Positions 1 through 10,045 of a stretch of DNA of 64,000 bases are shown here, piece after piece. The DNA is from Methanothrix thermoacetophila PT. GTDB taxonomy: Archaea; Halobacteriota; Methanosarcinia; Methanotrichales; Methanotrichaceae. Both the position numbers and the translations under genes were made by a program. Positions within the stretch are counted from its first letter, which is position 1. The number at the start of each line of letters is the position of its first letter. The notes under the pieces were generated by a model, which was given only the letters and a program-made list of their open reading frames with translations, had not been told where the DNA came from and did not search any database. The stretch spans positions 930,001 to 994,000 of the forward strand of contig NC_008553.1 in assembly GCF_000014945.1 (NCBI RefSeq). Direction: 5' to 3'.

Positions 1-625
1 TGATTCCAGGCATATCTACGCCCTTCTCTTTCATGAAATCGAATACCCCCTCCTTATCATAAGCTCCATCCATCAGTGAATCTTCAAGCTTAACATCTTC
101 CAGCAGCGGTTTTACCATCTCATGATCAGTGACGGTCTCATCGGTTATCTCGAAGGTTACGGGCTTCCTTGTTTCAACATCTACGGCGATATGCACTTTT
201 ATCCAGCCTCTGCGTTCAACACCATGACTTTCTCTCATCCAGTCGCCTCTATTCGTAACCTTCATTCCTGTTGAGTCAACTGCGACCACTAAATCGTTAT
301 CAGGTATTGGAATATTCAACTCCAAATTCGTAATCCTCTGCCATAATGTCGAATAATCGGCAGCCAACAGCCCAGGAACAAATCCGCTTAGCGCCTGAAT
401 AAATCCTTCGAGCTGCCTGTATGGTAAATGAAGAAAGGCGTATGCTAAACCACAAAATTGAATAAATGTCTCAGGATAGCGATAGGGTCTGCCATTCTTG
501 TTCTTATTCATCTTCAGTAGCTCTTCATCCCAATTATTCACAAAGTCAGTGCTAAGGTAAAACCATCCTCGCCTAACCAATTTCTCATTGTATTCGCGCC
601 AATTGCGGTTATCCTCATAGGCCAT
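1..625 (-). CDS. IS5-like DDE transposase, cut by the left window edge
   Basis: Minus-strand frame open from an ATG at 625 to the window edge; about 208 codons are visible and the C-terminus is missing. It reads as a DDE transposase of the IS5/IS4 kind (inference from pattern): an N-terminal region with conserved Trp/Tyr residues, a first catalytic Asp in VVAVDSTGMKV and a second in MDGAYDKEG. The final Glu block would lie outside the window. The start is close to the right end of the element, since its host gene (the K+ channel) becomes readable from about 655. It differs from the transposase at 10.1 kb. No terminal repeat could be paired because the other end is not visible. Confidence 0.85.
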   Translation of the reverse strand, partial: MAYEDNRNWREYNEKLVRRGWFYLSTDFVNNWDEELLKMNKNKNGRPYRYPETFIQFCGLAYAFLHLPYRQLEGFIQALSGFVPGLLAADYSTLWQRITNLELNIPIPDNDLVVAVDSTGMKVTNRGDWMRESHGVERRGWIKVHIAVDVETRKPVTFEITDETVTDHEMVKPLLEDVKLEDSLMDGAYDKEGVFDFMKEKGVDMPGI

Positions 626-705
626 GAAATATATTATATATTTTCCTAGTTTAAATAGTTATCCAACACAGCATAATTTGCCTCATAGTTCTCAACGTCA
701 TAGCG

Positions 706-1404
706 GTGATGCTCGAAACCGTCTTGTGGATCAGCGCGCACTATGCCTCTCTCTTCAGGGCCTTCGAAATCTTTTCCGTCGCAGTGTTCACCATCGAGTA
801 TATTCTCAGGGTATGGTCGTGCACAGTCGATCCCCGCTTCAGAGAGCCCATCCGTGGAAGATTGAGATTCATGGTAACACCGCTTGCAGTTATTGATCTG
901 CTTGCATTCCTGCCGTTTTACCTGCCCTTTGTGCTGCCAGATACAAGAGTTCTCAGAGTGGTCCGCCTCTTCCGGCTGTTCAGAGTCATGAAGCTCGCAA
1001 GGTACTCGGAGTCGGTCGATCTCTTCATCGACGTCCTCAAGCTGAAGAAGGACGAACTTCTTCTGGTCTTTGTATCCATAATGATACTTCTCCTGGTCTC
1101 ATCCACACTGATGTACGAGGTGGAGCACGACGCACAGCCTGATAAATTCTCATCGATACCCGCAGCCATGTGGTGGGGCCTGGTGACGCTGGCAACCGTC
1201 GGCTACGGAGATATGTTTCCCATAACACCAGCTGGCAAGCTCATAGGCTCTATGGTTGTGATGCTGGGAATAGGTCTATTCGCGCTGCCTGCGGGCATAA
1301 TCGCATCCGGCTTCAGCGAGGTTCTTCAGAGGAGAAGGGAGTGCCGTGAGATCATATGCCCTCACTGTGGAAGACCGATAAAAGAGGAGATGATATACAG
1401 ATAA
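706..1404 (+). CDS. Voltage-gated K+ channel (Kv/KvAP type), 5' end probably lost to the neighbouring IS
   Basis: Potassium-selective membrane channel. Visible are S2 and S3, an S4 sensor with Arg at every third position (RVLRVVRLFRLFR), S5, a pore loop with the selectivity filter TVGYGD near residue 165, and S6, then a short tail with a CPHCGRP pair. The first usable start is the GTG at 706, but the same frame is open from 655 and encodes ICLIVLNVIAVMLET, a typical S1 helix. No ATG, GTG or TTG lies upstream in that frame before a TAA at 652. The N-terminal cytoplasmic part and start were probably removed by the IS on the left. Translation from 706 would give a channel without S1. It converges on pyrG with 6 bases between stops. 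Confidence 0.85.
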   Translation: MMLETVLWISAHYASLFRAFEIFSVAVFTIEYILRVWSCTVDPRFREPIRGRLRFMVTPLAVIDLLAFLPFYLPFVLPDTRVLRVVRLFRLFRVMKLARYSESVDLFIDVLKLKKDELLLVFVSIMILLLVSSTLMYEVEHDAQPDKFSSIPAAMWWGLVTLATVGYGDMFPITPAGKLIGSMVVMLGIGLFALPAGIIASGFSEVLQRRRECREIICPHCGRPIKEEMIYR

Positions 1405-1410
1405 CGCTTA

Positions 1411-3066
<1,656 letters not shown>

Positions 3067-3072
3067 CTGGAG

Positions 3073-3840
3073 CTAAGATCTCAACAGGGTAGCTGTACCA
3101 TAGATGATAAGGCTGACGATCATCATGGATGTGGCCAATGCTCCGGGGAAGAGCGGCAGGGTTCTGGTGTGGAACGTCAGCACCATGAGTATGATGGTAG
3201 CTGCCAGGATCATAGCGCCCGGGATCAGATCGATGCAGTAGATGCCGCATCCGGGGACCGGCTCATATCGCTCAATGCTCTCACTCTCGCGCGGACCGAT
3301 CCATGAGTCATGACGGTAGTACCGATCGCTTTTGTAGTAACCCGCATCGCTTCGATCATCATCAACTTCAGCATCGTATTCATCACTGTAACCATCGCGT
3401 GGATCTTCTGATGATGAACAAAAGATCGGTTGACCTGCCTCAGCATTGTACCTCTCACCATAACCATCATGACTACTATACTCCATCAAATCCTCCTCTT
3501 TGCTGTCATCTCTGGGAATGCCATCAGCCTCCAGTGTCACCGGGATTTTTTTGGTAGTGGTGTCTGTGACGAGCAGAAGCTCACCGCTCACAATCTCACC
3601 AGTCTCCGGCATCCTCACCGAGATCGGGATCGATTCCTCGAGCACTATGTAATGATTCGTTTTCTCAGGTTTCAGATAGCGATTGATGCTATGATTCGTT
3701 TTAACAATCAGATTGGTTGGCTCGCCCAGATTGACAACCCGAAGGCGTATCTCATCACTACCACCAGGCGGTAACCTCAGAGATACCGGTTCCGGCTCGC
3801 TTTCACCTGCGCTGTCGTTTATCCTGATCACGTACTCCAT
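3073..3840 (-). CDS. Membrane protein of unknown function with acidic/Tyr-rich linker and two C-terminal TM helices
   Basis: About 255 aa from the ATG at 3840 (MEYVIRIND); an ATG seven codons upstream is possible but less likely. The N-terminal ~110 residues look like a beta-sandwich (alternating hydrophobic strands, many prolines). Then comes a low-complexity stretch of about 90 residues rich in Asp, Glu, Ser, Tyr and Arg, and finally two hydrophobic helices (AMILAATIILMVL and MMIVSLIIYGTA) at the C-terminus. This suggests a membrane-anchored domain on a flexible acidic linker. I do not recognise the family. It ends 6 bases before pyrG and may be co-transcribed with it. Confidence 0.7.
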   Translation of the reverse strand: MEYVIRINDSAGESEPEPVSLRLPPGGSDEIRLRVVNLGEPTNLIVKTNHSINRYLKPEKTNHYIVLEESIPISVRMPETGEIVSGELLLVTDTTTKKIPVTLEADGIPRDDSKEEDLMEYSSHDGYGERYNAEAGQPIFCSSSEDPRDGYSDEYDAEVDDDRSDAGYYKSDRYYRHDSWIGPRESESIERYEPVPGCGIYCIDLIPGAMILAATIILMVLTFHTRTLPLFPGALATSMMIVSLIIYGTATLLRS

Positions 3841-3886
3841 CCAGGATAAAGATGTGATCATATTTTATAAATATTTCTCTAGTGTA

Positions 3887-4075
3887 TTAACGCCTCTCGC
3901 GAAGCTCCGGCGGCAGCATGTTGGGTATTCCCTCCTCTATCGGATACACCTCGCCACAGGATCTGCACGTGAGCCTTCCAGTGAGTATCTCCCTCTCGTT
4001 CTCCTCGAAGACCTCGAGTTCGAGATCTCCCCTGCAAACAGGGCATACAAGTATCTCCATCAGATCACGTCTCAT
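3887..4075 (-). CDS. Trm112-like zinc-binding protein (UPF0434 family)
   Basis: A 62-aa protein with two Cys pairs, CPVCRGDLEL and CRSCGEVYP, followed by the PIEEGIPNMLP motif of the Trm112/UPF0434 family. Trm112 proteins bind and activate several methyltransferases that act on tRNA, rRNA and release factors (family knowledge). Either the ATG at 4075 or the ATG five codons later could start it; both have a plausible ribosome site (GAGGGATC or GTGATC). It stands alone between a 199-base gap and the membrane protein gene at 3840. Confidence 0.85.
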   Translation of the reverse strand: MRRDLMEILVCPVCRGDLELEVFEENEREILTGRLTCRSCGEVYPIEEGIPNMLPPELRERR

Positions 4076-4274
4076 GATCCCTCATGAGATGCCCATGGAG
4101 ATCAAACTTCCTGCTAGTGGAGGTGCTTGGATAGCGTCTGGATCGGTTGCCCGCATCGGGAGGTTAATCCTGGAAAATCACAGCTCAGGTGGGGGTAAGC
4201 TGGAAGCCCCCTCCAGAGCGCAGAAGCGGCCCCCCAGCCCCTCGGCCCGACGTTCTCGTTAATGTGTCACGGGA
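4076..4274. other. GC-rich gap with short hairpins, possible terminator or small RNA
   Basis: No ORF of note. GGTGGGGG at 4188-4195 can pair with CCCCCTCC at 4207-4214 (one mismatch); alternatively CTGGA at 4200-4204 pairs with TCCAG at 4212-4216. A second C-rich block follows at 4228-4240. It lies downstream of pth2 on the minus strand. I cannot assign it to a known RNA. Confidence 0.3.
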
Positions 4275-4619
4275 TCAGAGCAGGCTGAGCCTTCCTGTCA
4301 CCCTGTCCATGATATCATCCGGCGCCGGTCCCAATCCCAGGGCTGTCACGGTTCCAGGAGGTATCTCGGTGAGTCCAGCATCCCTGACGATGGCAGCCGG
4401 TATCCCCAGGGATTCTGCCTCAGATCTGAGCTGGAAGAGGTGCTCCTCATCTCTCCCTCTGAGGACGATCTTCCTCATGCCCTCCTGCATCCACTCCTCA
4501 ACGATCTCCTTTCTGGCGAGCTCCATTGCCATTATCGAAGCATGCGCCACCTGGACCGCGAGCTTTCCTGTTGACAGCCTCAGATCCTCCCTGACAACTA
4601 TGCATTGCTTGAGCACCAT
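4275..4619 (-). CDS. pth2: Peptidyl-tRNA hydrolase, archaeal/eukaryotic type
   Basis: Releases tRNA from peptidyl-tRNA that has dropped off ribosomes. 114 aa, the normal length of Pth2. Visible family features are the N-terminal strand KQCIVVREDL, the catalytic-region LSTGKLAVQVAHAS, and a C-terminal GLTEIPPGTVTALGLGPAP, typical of this fold. Start ATG at 4619 follows GAGGTTCGGC. Eight bases separate it from the stop of the COG1361-like gene upstream, so it is the last gene of the exporter operon. That pairing of housekeeping and export genes is probably incidental. Confidence 0.95.
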   Translation of the reverse strand: MVLKQCIVVREDLRLSTGKLAVQVAHASIMAMELARKEIVEEWMQEGMRKIVLRGRDEEHLFQLRSEAESLGIPAAIVRDAGLTEIPPGTVTALGLGPAPDDIMDRVTGRLSLL

Positions 4620-4627
4620 GCCGAACC

Positions 4628-5662
4628 TCAGGTTTTGCCTGATCTTCTCCTGTAGATGTAAGCCCCTGCGCCGCCCAGCACCACAAGCACCGCAATCGCC
4701 GGGAGCATCATCGATCCGGATGCTGGCTCCACGCTCACTGGGATCTTCATGCTCTCAGATATCACAGTATCCCCCCTCACATCGGTGTACTTGATCTCGC
4801 TGTTGATGCCATACTCCTTTGGAGTCGCATCAGAGTCCACATCGAGGCGGAAGACCACGGTCGCCTCCTCACCAGGCCCGAGATCGCCTATGTATGCCTG
4901 ATCGTCTGTCGAAGAGAACGGCTTGAATATGCTCAGCCTGGCGATGGCGTCGCTCACGCCCTCCTCTCCGATGTTTTTGTAAGTAACCTGCAGCTCATCC
5001 TTCTTGGCTCCGGCATGGAGGACACCCTTGACACCGGTGATCATGAAGTCCGCCTTCTTTTTCACGACGATCGGCACGATAACCGTCTGGTTTGCCTTCT
5101 GGTACCAGTAGGCGGCCCTGAACCCTACGAGGTTGTTTGTAGCTGGATCAAACTTGTTCGCATCGACCTGGACGTTGTACTGGTAGTCATACTCCAGATT
5201 GAGTTTGAGGGGATACACGCCTGCTGGTGCATGCTTCGCTATCTTCACTGTGAACTTGAGTGGATTTCTTGTTTTGTCACCGGATTTGAGGGACTCCACA
5301 ACCTGATCTCCGGACTTGACCTCGATCTGCTCGCTCTCTGAGACCAGAGTTGCAACTATTCCTATGGCAGTGGTCTTGGCCTGCTCCAGCTCCTGCTCTT
5401 TGGCAGCGAGCGCCATCTCCATTGGAGTGTATGCGGTTTTGTCCTTCTCGAAGCTCAAGAACCTGCCATAGTTTATGAGGTCGATGTATAGCGTGACCGT
5501 ATCCCCCTTGTCGAACTCGTTCGTGCCGCTTATCGCAGCAGTCAGGTTCGGGGAACCATACATGTTCCAGTAGTTCTCACCCTCTATCACAGGAGGGATG
5601 TAGTTGCTCTGGCCCATCGCTGGGACAATAAGGATCAACAGCATTATCAATCCGTATCTCAT
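4628..5662 (-). CDS. Secreted, membrane-anchored COG1361/S-layer-type protein, partner of the RND exporter
   Basis: About 344 aa. Start chosen at the ATG at 5662: it overlaps the exporter stop by one base and has AGGTG seven bases upstream; the ATG at 5680 would give an extended N-terminus. Signal peptide MRYGLIMLLILIVPAMG, then two or three Ig-like beta domains (repeated pattern of strand-rich segments such as VTYKNIGEEGVSDA), and a C-terminal helix MLPAIAVLVVLGGAGAYIY with a basic tail. The protein should face outward from the cell membrane. COG1361-like proteins often sit next to HAE3-type RND exporters in methanogens; a periplasm-like accessory role is inferred. Confidence 0.8.
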   Translation of the reverse strand: MRYGLIMLLILIVPAMGQSNYIPPVIEGENYWNMYGSPNLTAAISGTNEFDKGDTVTLYIDLINYGRFLSFEKDKTAYTPMEMALAAKEQELEQAKTTAIGIVATLVSESEQIEVKSGDQVVESLKSGDKTRNPLKFTVKIAKHAPAGVYPLKLNLEYDYQYNVQVDANKFDPATNNLVGFRAAYWYQKANQTVIVPIVVKKKADFMITGVKGVLHAGAKKDELQVTYKNIGEEGVSDAIARLSIFKPFSSTDDQAYIGDLGPGEEATVVFRLDVDSDATPKEYGINSEIKYTDVRGDTVISESMKIPVSVEPASGSMMLPAIAVLVVLGGAGAYIYRRRSGKT

Positions 5663-7998
5663 CAAGCAGCACCTGCGCATCTTTTAATCACATCGATCAG
5701 CATCACATTCAGCCTCTGAATTCTCTCCCGCTCTCTTTCAAGCTGAATTAGAAGCACGGGAAATACTGTGAATGTTGTGATAAGAGCGAATATCACAGCC
5801 AGCACAGTTACTGTGCCAAAGTTGTTTGTTATTACAAATGGAGATGTTATGAGGGCACCGAAGCCGAAGACTGTGGTCAGGCCTGATGCAACCAGCGCAG
5901 AGCCTATGCTCGACGACGCCTTTGATATGGCCTGATCGATGTCGTTACATCTCTTGAGCTCCTCATAAAACCTCTCCATCATCAGTATCGAGTACTCAGA
6001 ACCCACGCCAAGGATCAGGGCACCGAGCGTGGCTGTAAGTGGTGTGTACTTCATGCCTGTGATGTACATCACCCCGCCCATCCATCCGATGACCACCAGC
6101 ATTGGCAAGACCGGCATTGTCGCTTTTATCAGATCTCTGTATATCAGAAGCAGGATGAAGAATATCACAACTAGCCCGAATAAAGTCATCTCTGTCCTTC
6201 CAGTCGTGAGCGCCTCGATCACAGTCGTCATCACAACGAGGTTGCCCGTTATCACAACGCTGGTTCCAGGAGGTACGCCAAACCACTCGACGTCCTTGTA
6301 CATCTCTTTTATGAGGCGGTCGACCCCTTCTTCCCCAAGGTCCCGCAGCGCGTTGCCTATGTTGATGTCCATCACAGCTGTATCATGCCCATCGATGTAC
6401 CTGTCTCTCATCGAAGAAGGCATGATTCCAAGCAGATACCTTGTGGCGGTCTTATCCTCAGGTATGGAACCGTTGTTCAGCATTCTCATATAACTGGCAA
6501 CGCTGTTGACAAAGTACACCTGCTGTCTTGATTCTATGATGTACTCGCCGAACTCATTCATCCACTCCAGCATCTTCGGATCTGTTATGTCATCTCCCTG
6601 GACTATTATGTTCAGCTCATCGCTCCCTCCGAATATATCGACCAGGTGCCTGAACTGGACCAGTGGAGGAAGATCCTGCGGCATGTAGTTCTTGAAATCC
6701 GTATCCACAGGAACCAAGGTGTCGGAGTAAACCCCTGCAAGCGACAGAAGGAGGGCTAGCAGGAGTATCATAGGGCCGCGCCTCAGCGAAAATCTGACTA
6801 CGGATCTCACAGCTCTGCCAGTGGCTGTCTCAGCAACTGTTGTCTCAGATGCATCTCCGTCCCTTCCGCGGGACCTGTTCTTTCTGTTGTTTCCACTCGT
6901 TTCCGCGGCATAGAGCACGGTTATCCCAACAAAGAGGGCTGAGAGGTAACACATTATCAGCCCTATAAGGCAAAGGACGCCGAACGTCCTGATCATGGGC
7001 ACGCTTGATGTGAATAGCGAGAAGAATCCAGCTGCTGTTATAGCCAGCGCTATCAATACCGCTGGCGCTGTATGGGCCACGGTCTCAACGACCGCTTTTT
7101 TAATAGATCCTCCCTTGGAGAATTCCTCCTCGATCCTGTTATGGAATTGTATAGCATAATCGATGCCAATGCCGATGAGTATCGGGAAGGCAGACATCGA
7201 TATCATCGTCATCGGGATTTTAAGCAGCCCCATTATCCCGAATGTCCAGATTATGCCGAGAAAGACGACGGGAAGGGGCAGGAGAGGCCAGTTGACGTGC
7301 CGGAAGACGAGCAGAAGGGCCAGGATCATTAGGACCCCAGATGCGCCAAGCAGGCTTCCAAAGTTCTCCGACATCTCCTTCTTTATCGCCACTCCAAGCG
7401 CAGCATCGCCTGTGACGATAACACCCACTCCTAGAGGAAACTCGGCCATGGCCACAGCCTTCTCTGTCTCATGCAGGACCTCCTCACGCTCCTCATCTGT
7501 GAGCGTGAGTGGGAGCTCTATCGAGAGTATTGTATGCTTTCTGTCAGGAAGTATGTTCTGTAGCAGCCTGGGATCCCCTTTAAGGAGAAGCGCATCTATC
7601 AGCTCCTGCTCATCTGGAATACATCCCCTTCCGAGTTCATTCTCAGCAGAGGTCTTGACGATCTGCGATATTCCCTCAACAGATATGACATCGGGCACAG
7701 ACTCCATGTGCACAGCAAGCCTGTCCATTGCCTTCAGGACTTCAGGGGTTGTTACATCATCGCCCTCGATCACCACAGTTATCGAGACTGTTGCAAACCG
7801 CTCCTTGAAGAGGTGTTCATAGGTCTGATACAGCATCGATCCCTCATCCACAAAGTCCTCTGTCCTCATCCCATGCATCTCGATCTGCTGGGCGTAATGA
7901 AGCGACAGAAGTGTGAGGAGGACGGCAGCGATGAGTATGAGCTCAGGATTCTTTGCTATCCAGCAACCAAGCCGCTCTTTTCTGTCTATGGGCCTCAC
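5662..7998 (-). CDS. RND/MMPL superfamily exporter (HAE3-like)
   Basis: 778 aa with the tandem RND layout: one N-terminal TM helix, a large outer loop (about 40-215), a five-helix bundle with GIGIDYAIQFHNR near residue 280, then a second TM helix near 400, a second outer loop (about 430-610) and a final bundle with ILGVGSEYSILMMERF near 664. In the second repeat the usual Asp of the GxDY signature is Ser-Glu. Archaeal HAE3 members are thought to move lipids or hydrophobic compounds using ion gradients; the cargo here is unknown. GTG start at 7998. A divergent regulator starts 84 bases away, and the downstream COG1361 gene overlaps the stop. Confidence 0.9.
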   Translation of the reverse strand: MRPIDRKERLGCWIAKNPELILIAAVLLTLLSLHYAQQIEMHGMRTEDFVDEGSMLYQTYEHLFKERFATVSITVVIEGDDVTTPEVLKAMDRLAVHMESVPDVISVEGISQIVKTSAENELGRGCIPDEQELIDALLLKGDPRLLQNILPDRKHTILSIELPLTLTDEEREEVLHETEKAVAMAEFPLGVGVIVTGDAALGVAIKKEMSENFGSLLGASGVLMILALLLVFRHVNWPLLPLPVVFLGIIWTFGIMGLLKIPMTMISMSAFPILIGIGIDYAIQFHNRIEEEFSKGGSIKKAVVETVAHTAPAVLIALAITAAGFFSLFTSSVPMIRTFGVLCLIGLIMCYLSALFVGITVLYAAETSGNNRKNRSRGRDGDASETTVAETATGRAVRSVVRFSLRRGPMILLLALLLSLAGVYSDTLVPVDTDFKNYMPQDLPPLVQFRHLVDIFGGSDELNIIVQGDDITDPKMLEWMNEFGEYIIESRQQVYFVNSVASYMRMLNNGSIPEDKTATRYLLGIMPSSMRDRYIDGHDTAVMDINIGNALRDLGEEGVDRLIKEMYKDVEWFGVPPGTSVVITGNLVVMTTVIEALTTGRTEMTLFGLVVIFFILLLIYRDLIKATMPVLPMLVVIGWMGGVMYITGMKYTPLTATLGALILGVGSEYSILMMERFYEELKRCNDIDQAISKASSSIGSALVASGLTTVFGFGALITSPFVITNNFGTVTVLAVIFALITTFTVFPVLLIQLERERERIQRLNVMLIDVIKRCAGAA

Positions 7999-8046
7999 CC
8001 GCGATGATTTGGTATGTACGGTGATTACAGAACGTGCGGTATTTAC

Positions 8047-8062
8047 GAAAACTACTTAAGGC
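8047..8062 (+). promoter_or_regulatory. Archaeal promoter (BRE/TATA) of the MarR/GbsR-like regulator
   Basis: CGAAAACTACTTAAGG: BRE-like CGAAAA followed by a TATA-like ACTTAAGG. Counting about 26 bases puts transcription start near 8080, two or three bases before the ATG at 8083, so the message would be leaderless. This is also the reason for choosing 8083 over the upstream ATG at 8014. Confidence 0.55.
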
Positions 8063-8082
8063 TTCCGGCTCACGTTCGGGTG

Positions 8083-8592
8083 ATGAACCGGGAAGAGATC
8101 GAGGCGATCAGAAGATACATCACTGAGGCCTGTGTTCAGATCGCGAGAATGCGCGGATACAGCGATGCGCTTGGGGTGCTGAGGGGAATTCTGATGCTCT
8201 CTGAAACCCCATTATCACTTGACGATCTGGTCGAGATCACAGGCTACAGCAAATCCACTGTGAGCACTAATATGAGTATTCTTGAGGGCATCGGCGTTGC
8301 AAAGAGGGTTGTAACGCCAGGGGAGAAGAGGTACAGGTACATACCCGTGACGGATACGGAGATGCTCAGAAATGCGATGATGAATCATGTCAGCAAGGAG
8401 ATCAGCACGATCATGGCGGCCCTCGATCGCGCTGAAAGAGCGCTCTCAGACTCCGAGACCCCAGAGGCAGATAAAATCAGGGAGAGGATTAACGGGATAA
8501 GGAACTTCTACAGCAAAACGGATCGCCTTCTGAAACTCATACAGAAATACGATGTTGACAGTCTCATCGAGATCTTAGAGAGGGGCGGGTGA
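8083..8592 (+). CDS. GbsR/MarR-like winged-helix transcription regulator
   Basis: About 169 aa from the ATG at 8083 (MNREEIEAIRRYI); an upstream in-frame ATG at 8014 would start before the promoter. The central segment is a clear winged helix: helix LSLDDLVEITGYSKSTVS as recognition region, then NMSILEGIGVAKRVVTPG and a wing KRYRYIPV. The C-terminal third is a long charged helix likely used for dimerisation. This matches the GbsR/MarR-like family of archaea. It is divergent from the RND exporter operon, so control of that operon is a fair inference. Ligand unknown. Confidence 0.85.
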   Translation: MNREEIEAIRRYITEACVQIARMRGYSDALGVLRGILMLSETPLSLDDLVEITGYSKSTVSTNMSILEGIGVAKRVVTPGEKRYRYIPVTDTEMLRNAMMNHVSKEISTIMAALDRAERALSDSETPEADKIRERINGIRNFYSKTDRLLKLIQKYDVDSLIEILERGG

Positions 8593-8673
8593 GTCCCCGT
8601 AATAAAGCCTACCTGTATGCAATTACAAAGCGCAGAATTGCCTGTGCCTATTGCTGCCGGAGACGCCCCTGGC

Positions 8674-8847
8674 TCAGGCAGAGTGCTTCTTCGCGCGCTT
8701 AACATTCCTGGATTTACAGCTCGGGCAGGACGGTAGGACTCCCATCCCCTTGAATGCGCTGCCACAGTCCAGGCAGATGTATTCCTTCGCGAGTATATGC
8801 TCCTCATCCCCCACATTTATGAGGCTGAAACCAGGACCAGAGCACAT
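8674..8847 (-). CDS. Small zinc-ribbon protein
   Basis: 57 aa starting at the ATG at 8847, which is preceded by a near-perfect ribosome site GAGGTGATC. Two Cys pairs (CLDCGSAF and CPSCKSRN) form a rubredoxin-like zinc ribbon; the C-terminus is basic (VKRAKKHSA). A much longer in-frame reading exists upstream but has no homology-like character and the ribosome site decides for the short form. Probable nucleic-acid or protein-binding zinc ribbon found in many methanogens; precise role unknown. Confidence 0.75.
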   Translation of the reverse strand: MCSGPGFSLINVGDEEHILAKEYICLDCGSAFKGMGVLPSCPSCKSRNVKRAKKHSA

Positions 8848-9314
8848 GAGGATCACCTCAAGAAAATCATCATTATTATCAATTAAATACTTTTTGTTGT
8901 GGATCCGGCTGCTTTTCCGTACCTCTCTCATTAAGCATGTGGGATGAGGCCATGCTCTTTGTGTTATCCCAGCGCACAGCTTCGAAATCTGGCTGTGTAC
9001 TCGCATCATTGAAATCCGCTTGGCTCCGCCCAGACTCATAGAATATCTCGCTATAGATCTCGATTCCAGCAAAATAATCTACAATTCGAGCCACGACCCG
9101 AAATCTCATCGGGTTGCTCGTGATCCAGCTATGCCAGGTCATGCAATCCCCTATCGCTGAGATCAAAGACTCCCGAAGATTGATGGTGCGTCATGCCTGT
9201 GAACACCGCTCCCCGAGAGCCGTTGATTCAGGCAACACACATATGATTTAAATTATAATAATTTATTTTCTGTTAAATAACAAGCGTACTATTTATATTT
9301 TTAATCTATGTGGG
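8848..9314. other. Gene-poor stretch
   Basis: 467 bases with no convincing gene. A 95-codon minus-strand frame (8879-9166, TTG start) has no recognised motifs and no ribosome site. The last 80 bases are AT-rich. It may hold a decayed gene; nothing further seen. Confidence 0.4.
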
Positions 9315-9998
9315 TTACATGTTATCAGACAGACTTGAGAGCCTGTTGATAAGCCAGTTGGTCATGAACCCGGTGAGGAAGCATACGAGCATGGTTGAGA
9401 AGACTGTGTCATCTGATTTCACATTGAATGCAATGAGGCCGCTGCTGAAGAGCAGGTACGCCATGTATCCGAATATCATGCTGAGCAGCGGTATCGTCGT
9501 GTACCAGATCCGCTTGTACCTAACCACCATTCCTTCCCTGCGAAGGTCATCAACAACCCCAGTCAGTATCTGGGCTGACGAGCCGAGTCCCGCGAAGAAG
9601 GAGCTCCACAGCGGCACCCCGAGGATCCTGATGTCAGAGTAGCCATATATCAGCGCTCCAAAGATCAGAGCGGCAATCACTCCGTAGAGCACCGCGTAAA
9701 GGCCGTAGAGCTTGAAGAAGAAAGAGACTGTCCTGGAGCTGTGAATGCGCAGCCCGCGTATGTTGTGTTTTGCCTCGTTGATCGCGCTGGTCAGCTCGTA
9801 CTTCGCCCTGTCGTAGTAGAGAAACGCATCAGCGTAGTTATCCTTGCTCAGCTCCTTGAAGGCCAGGACGTAGAAGTCATAGCTGTTCTTGACATCTATC
9901 GAGCTTCTGTGAGCAGCCTGCAGCATCCGCCTCAGCCTTCTAAGGGCCAGGTTGAGGCGCTCAGGCGATACTTCCTCAAGAGCGTCTTTTGCTTCCAC
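9315..9998 (-). CDS. Four-helix membrane protein of unknown function
   Basis: 227 aa from a GTG at 9998. The first ~90 residues are a soluble helical region (LRRLRRMLQAAHRSS, then YDFYVLAFKELSKDNYADAFLYYDRAKYE, which looks like one TPR-like helical hairpin). The rest holds about four TM helices (LYGLYAVLYGVIAALIFG, GVPLWSSFFAGLG, TTIPLLSMIFGYMAYLLF, FSTMLVCFLTGFMTNWL). A TATA-like CTATATATC on the minus strand about 28 bases before the GTG suggests a leaderless message. The IS at 10046 was inserted right behind this promoter. Not assigned to a family. Confidence 0.7.
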   Translation of the reverse strand: MEAKDALEEVSPERLNLALRRLRRMLQAAHRSSIDVKNSYDFYVLAFKELSKDNYADAFLYYDRAKYELTSAINEAKHNIRGLRIHSSRTVSFFFKLYGLYAVLYGVIAALIFGALIYGYSDIRILGVPLWSSFFAGLGSSAQILTGVVDDLRREGMVVRYKRIWYTTIPLLSMIFGYMAYLLFSSGLIAFNVKSDDTVFSTMLVCFLTGFMTNWLINRLSSLSDNM

Positions 9999-10020
9999 GA
10001 ATAAATTTACTTCAGTAATA

Positions 10021-10036
10021 AGGATATATAGTTTTC
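10021..10036 (-). promoter_or_regulatory. Promoter of the four-helix membrane protein, abutting the IS insertion
   Basis: Read on the minus strand: GGAAAACTATATATCC, a BRE-like GAAAAC and TATA-like CTATATAT. Start of transcription is predicted close to the GTG at 9998. The duplicated IS target (10036-10045) begins where the BRE ends, so any upstream control sequence has been displaced by 879 bases. Confidence 0.5.
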
Positions 10037-10045
10037 CATCAAAAG
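10036..10045. repeat. 10-bp target site duplication of the IS (left copy)
   Basis: CCATCAAAAG at 10036-10045 is repeated exactly at 10915-10924 on the other side of the insertion sequence. The duplication could be 9 or 10 bp depending on where the G/C run of the terminal repeat is cut. Confidence 0.85.

Noticed and set aside
8879-9166. 95-codon minus-strand frame with TTG start
   Set aside because: No recognisable motif and no ribosome site; amino acid pattern is not gene-like. Could be a decayed gene but not supportable.
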